From an uncultured Collinsella sp. (GTDB taxonomy: Bacteria > Actinomycetota > Coriobacteriia > Coriobacteriales > Coriobacteriaceae): DNA of 16,313 nt. The notes beneath the pieces were generated by a model, which was not told the DNA's origin, ran no database searches, and saw only the letters and a program-made list of their open reading frames with translations. Position numbers and translations under genes: made by a program. Below, one piece after another: positions 13,321 through 16,313 of this stretch (position 1 is the first letter of the stretch; each line of letters opens with the position of its first letter). Location of the stretch: assembly GCA_900554595.1 (NCBI GenBank), contig USHZ01000022.1, positions 1 through 16,313 of the forward strand, in the 5' to 3' direction.

Positions 13321-14586
13321 CTAGGCGGTCGGTGCGTTCCTAAACGTGTAGTTGCCCGGAGAGCGCACATTGATATAGGTTACACCCTCTACCTGCGAAA
13401 GTAGCTTGGTCACGATGCGTTCTTTCTTGGCGATATCGTCCGAATCGCCCAGCGACACCTCGACGCCGTTGTCGAGATTTGCCGAGATAGCCTCAACGGA
13501 AGGCGTGGAAATATCCTTCACCTGGTCCAAGAACTCGCTCGAAAAACCGCGCGCGTAATCCAGGCCGGCCTTGACGGCCTTGGAGCTCACCGCCCGACCC
13601 GAAACCGGTGCGACATCGGCCGAGACATCAGTCAACAGCACGGCGCCGTAGTGCTTGGCAAGCGCCAGGGCCGCATCGATGCCGGTCAGGGTGTTGGCAC
13701 CCTCCCCCGATGTAATGACGTTCCCCTGGTCGTCCACCTCGACAGACGTCGACAGCGGAGCAATCCAGGTGTCATCGTCTCCGATAGCCCAGGCAAGGTC
13801 GTCGGAGCTGATATACGCAATGGCGATAACTTTACGCTCCGTCGGCGTGATGATAAGCGTATGGGGAAACTGGCGCTGGACATCCACGCCCGAGACCCAC
13901 GGGTTTTGCTTGAGGCCCTCGGTGATCTGATCGGAATCCACGTTAAAGAGCGACGTGTCCTCGGGAAGATTGATGAGCTGCATGGCGTCATGCTTGGTCA
14001 CATGCTCGCTGCCATGAATCTGAATATCGGTGGCGGCGAACAGGCCAGAGTTGATGACGACGATGGCAATAATGGCAAGTAAGGCCACAGCTGCCAGGAT
14101 GCCGCCCGCGATCTTGCCCTTACCCTTAATGGCAGAAGCGGCGTCGGTCGTCTTGCTTGCCATGGCACCCAGCGACGACAGAGGATTGATGCCCTTTTTT
14201 GCCGAAGACGCCTTGGCGGCGGGTACCGATGTCAGTGAGCGCGGCTTAGCGCCAGGCAACGTACGGCTGGCATGCGACGCACGAGCTCCCAGCGAAGGCT
14301 TGGGCGTAGCCATGGGTCGGGAGGTCTTGGTGCCCATCGCCGGCTTGGGCGTCACCGAAGGACGCGAAGCCGGACGACTCGCCTTTTTAGAAGCGGGGCG
14401 TCCTCCCAGCTGCGAGCCGACGACCGGGCGCTTGGCAGGACGAACGGACCCAACAGACTTGGAGGGCATGGCGGGCTTATGTTGAGGCTGGGTAGGTGCG
14501 CCGGAACGCCCTCCGGCGCGGCGGAAGGTTGGTTTCGATGCTCTAGAAGCCGAGGAATTTAACTTCCGGTCTGAGCTCGATGCCAT
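13321..14586 (-). CDS. ftsQ: FtsQ/DivIB-type divisome protein with long basic N-terminus
   Basis: 421 residues; FtsQ-type proteins are usually about 250-320. The protein anchors the FtsB/FtsL subcomplex and helps control septal wall synthesis. Residues 1-155 are cytoplasmic, Ser/Pro/Lys/Arg/Ala-rich and presumably disordered. One transmembrane helix lies at about 160-180 (GGILAAVALLAIIAIVVI). The extracytoplasmic POTRA domain follows at about 185-254, with IQIHGSEHVTKHDAMQLINL and NPWVSGVDVQRQFPHTLIIT; the beta domain continues to a short tail. The start ATG 14586 has GGGAGG a few bases upstream and lies inside murB, overlapping it by 44 bases in another frame; no start exists after the murB stop until Met40. 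Order murB-ftsQ-ftsZ, with no ftsA between, suits an Actinomycetota-type cluster. Confidence 0.9.
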   Translation of the reverse strand: MASSSDRKLNSSASRASKPTFRRAGGRSGAPTQPQHKPAMPSKSVGSVRPAKRPVVGSQLGGRPASKKASRPASRPSVTPKPAMGTKTSRPMATPKPSLGARASHASRTLPGAKPRSLTSVPAAKASSAKKGINPLSSLGAMASKTTDAASAIKGKGKIAGGILAAVALLAIIAIVVINSGLFAATDIQIHGSEHVTKHDAMQLINLPEDTSLFNVDSDQITEGLKQNPWVSGVDVQRQFPHTLIITPTERKVIAIAYISSDDLAWAIGDDDTWIAPLSTSVEVDDQGNVITSGEGANTLTGIDAALALAKHYGAVLLTDVSADVAPVSGRAVSSKAVKAGLDYARGFSSEFLDQVKDISTPSVEAISANLDNGVEVSLGDSDDIAKKERIVTKLLSQVEGVTYINVRSPGNYTFRNAPTA

Positions 14587-15454
14587 ACGCCTCCCTCACC
14601 TTTCCGTGCACATGCCTAATAACCGCGGCCACGTCATCGGCCGAGGCGGTTCCGTTATTAACGATAAAATTAGCGTGTACGGGCGAAACTTCCGCACCGC
14701 CAACCGAAAAACCCTTTAATCCACAATCCTCAATCAACTTGCCCACGCTTGCGTCGGGCGGGTTGCGAAAGACCGATCCGCAGGATGCACGGCCCATGGG
14801 CTGCGTGCGCTTGCGGCGCGTCAGGTACCGCTCCATGCGCTCGCGAATGTCGGCCTTGGGCGCGGGCTTGAGCTTAAGCACGCACTCGAGAATAATCTCG
14901 TTACGCGGCAGGCTGCACTCGCGATACCCCCAAGCGATCTCGGACCCCGCATAATGCTTAATACCGGACGCCGGATCAAACGTGACCACGTCCTCGATAA
15001 GGGAGCCGATCCACTCGGTCCGCGTGCCTGCGTTCATGGACACGGCGCCGCCGACCGAACCGGGAATACCGACCGCGAACTCAAGGCCCGAAAGCCCGCG
15101 CGACAAGGCGTCGTTGACCAAACGCGCGAACATCACGCCCGCACCAACGGTCAGCGTGCAGCCATCCTCGGCAACAACCGTGCGCTGAAACTCACGTCCC
15201 AGCGAAATAACGGCGCCGCGATAGCCGGCATCGGCAACCAACAGGTTGGACCCCTTGCCGATAATCACCCACGGCACCTGTTCGCGGTCAAGCACCGCCA
15301 CGGCGCGACGTAGGGCATGGTAGCTATGGCACGTCACAAAGAGGTCGGCCTTGCCGCCGATACGATAGCTTGTATGGCGTGCAAGACGTTCGTCCTCGAC
15401 TACGTCCGTGTCGATCATGCCCGAAAGCGCCATGACGGCGTTAAACAGACCCAT
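14543..15454 (-). CDS. murB: MurB, UDP-N-acetylenolpyruvoylglucosamine reductase
   Basis: 303 residues, FAD-dependent cytoplasmic enzyme that reduces enolpyruvyl-UDP-GlcNAc to UDP-MurNAc with NADPH. FAD-binding motifs are RHTSYRIGGKAD (26-37) and WVIIGKGSNLLVADAGYRG (62-80). GLEFAVGIPGSVGGAVSMNAG (123-143) is the family core, YREC (177-180) marks a type II enzyme, and the catalytic serine is Ser227 in CGSVFRNP. GGAEVSPVHANFIVN holds the C-terminal catalytic region (a Glu normally completes it). It begins five bases after the murC stop with only a weak AAGAAAG upstream, so it is likely coupled to murC; internal Met8 or Met13 are less likely starts. It overlaps ftsQ by 44 bases. Confidence 0.96.
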   Translation of the reverse strand: MGLFNAVMALSGMIDTDVVEDERLARHTSYRIGGKADLFVTCHSYHALRRAVAVLDREQVPWVIIGKGSNLLVADAGYRGAVISLGREFQRTVVAEDGCTLTVGAGVMFARLVNDALSRGLSGLEFAVGIPGSVGGAVSMNAGTRTEWIGSLIEDVVTFDPASGIKHYAGSEIAWGYRECSLPRNEIILECVLKLKPAPKADIRERMERYLTRRKRTQPMGRASCGSVFRNPPDASVGKLIEDCGLKGFSVGGAEVSPVHANFIVNNGTASADDVAAVIRHVHGKVREAYGIELRPEVKFLGF

Positions 15455-15459
15455 AGGGG

Positions 15460-16313
15460 TTAAGCGTCTTTCTTAGCAGTCAGATACTCGATGAACTCGG
15501 GGCCGACGGTCGTAACGTCGCCGGCACCCATGGTGAGCAGCAGGTCGCCCTCGCCCACGAGCTTCTCAAGCTCCTGGTTGAGCTCAAGACGGCTGGAGCA
15601 GTACACGACTTCCTTGCCGGCGTGCTTGGCGCGAACGGTATCTGCGAGCATCTTGGAGGTAACGCCCGGAATCGGCATCTCTCCGGCGGAGAACACATCG
15701 ATCAGCAGTAGCTTATCGGCGTTGGCAAAGGCATCGGCAAAGTCATCGCACAGAGCCTGCAGGCGCGAATAGCGGTGCGGCTGGAACACGACGTCGACAT
15801 GCTTGTAGCCCAGCGAAGAGGCAGCAGCGAGCGTCGCCTTGATCTCAGTGGGATGATGACCGTAATCGTCAACCACCGTGATGCCGTCGATATCGCCCAC
15901 GTGAGTAAAGCGACGGCGGACGCCCTCAAAACTCGAAAGCGCCTTAGCGGCGGCGTCGATATCGAGGCCTAGGACATGGGCGACGGTCAAGACGGCCGTG
16001 GCGTTGAGCATGTTGTGACGACCGGGGTTGCTCTTAATCTCGACAGCGTGCTCGGTGCCGTCCTCAAAGCGAACGATAAAGTCGCTCTGGATGCCCTTGA
16101 CATCCGGATGTACGCAGACAATGTCGTTGTTCTCGGCAAAGCCATAGGAAAGCACACGACGGCCCGTCGACTTGGCGAGCTCGACCAGATGCGGGTCCTC
16201 GCCGCAAACGATGACGGTGCCGTCCTCGCCCACCAGCCCCATAAACTTGGCAAAGGTGGCCTCGATCTCCTCGATACCCGAGTAGTGATCGAGATGGTCG
16301 GCCTCGACGTTGG
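15460..16313 (-). CDS. murC: MurC, UDP-N-acetylmuramate-L-alanine ligase, 5' part outside the window
   Basis: The last 283 residues are visible; the gene continues past the window edge, so the N-terminal UDP-binding domain and the ATP P-loop are not seen. MurC adds L-Ala to UDP-MurNAc in the cytoplasm. The visible part opens with NVEADHLDHYSG, the Mur ligase central-domain motif whose His/Asp residues contact metal and substrate. It continues through VEIKSNPGRHNMLNATAVLTV and FEGVRRRFTHVG, then VVDDYGHHPTEIKATL, which is specific to MurC, and VFQPHRYSRL in the C-terminal domain. The Met at 16242 is internal, not a start. It ends TAKKDA, five bases before murB. In Gram-positive clusters murG normally lies upstream. 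Confidence 0.96.
   Translation of the reverse strand, partial: NVEADHLDHYSGIEEIEATFAKFMGLVGEDGTVIVCGEDPHLVELAKSTGRRVLSYGFAENNDIVCVHPDVKGIQSDFIVRFEDGTEHAVEIKSNPGRHNMLNATAVLTVAHVLGLDIDAAAKALSSFEGVRRRFTHVGDIDGITVVDDYGHHPTEIKATLAAASSLGYKHVDVVFQPHRYSRLQALCDDFADAFANADKLLLIDVFSAGEMPIPGVTSKMLADTVRAKHAGKEVVYCSSRLELNQELEKLVGEGDLLLTMGAGDVTTVGPEFIEYLTAKKDA

Overview
The window is GC-rich bacterial chromosome, almost wholly coding, and carries the division/cell-wall cluster of a Gram-positive bacterium of the Actinomycetota. The gene content (SepF, YggT and DivIVA beside FtsZ; PgeF and YggS; a PiT/DUF47 pair; C-ending codon preference) fits the class Coriobacteriia, for example a Collinsella relative. The taxon is an inference; no rRNA or other marker is present.

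Layout. 1-950 (minus strand): the start of a BI-1-like membrane protein, preceded by a small conserved protein of unknown function with a promoter that predicts a leaderless mRNA. 951-2860 (plus): a PiT phosphate transporter and its DUF47 partner. 2860-3760 (plus): a 77-bp REPIN-like inverted repeat, then a G+T-rich tract running into a nitroreductase gene whose codon usage changes sharply part way along, ending in an intrinsic terminator. 3776-16313 (minus): one long co-oriented block. In transcription order it reads murC (partial) - murB - ftsQ - ftsZ - terminator - pgeF - pstS - pstC - pstA - pstB - phoU - hairpin - yggS - sepF - yggT - divIVA - terminator.

How the genes work together. MurC and MurB make peptidoglycan precursor. 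FtsQ and FtsZ build the divisome, SepF ties FtsZ to the membrane, DivIVA marks curved membrane, and YggT is a small membrane protein usually found with them. In many Actinomycetota and clostridia the order ftsZ-pgeF-yggS-sepF-yggT-divIVA is continuous. Here a complete phosphate-uptake operon (pstSCAB-phoU) lies exactly between pgeF and yggS, and pgeF overlaps pstS by four bases, so pgeF now heads the phosphate operon. With PiT/DUF47 about 4 kb from phoU, two different phosphate importers flank the division genes. No phoR/phoB two-component pair is visible.

Most interesting items: the pst operon inside the division cluster with a Pho-box-like repeat upstream of pgeF; the strand-asymmetric codon switch in the nitroreductase; the 25-bp-arm inverted repeat; a yggT that appears to start at a non-AUG codon; and a near-perfect Shine-Dalgarno with a micro-ORF ahead of the PiT gene. 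All functional statements rest on reading motifs by eye; no database search was run.
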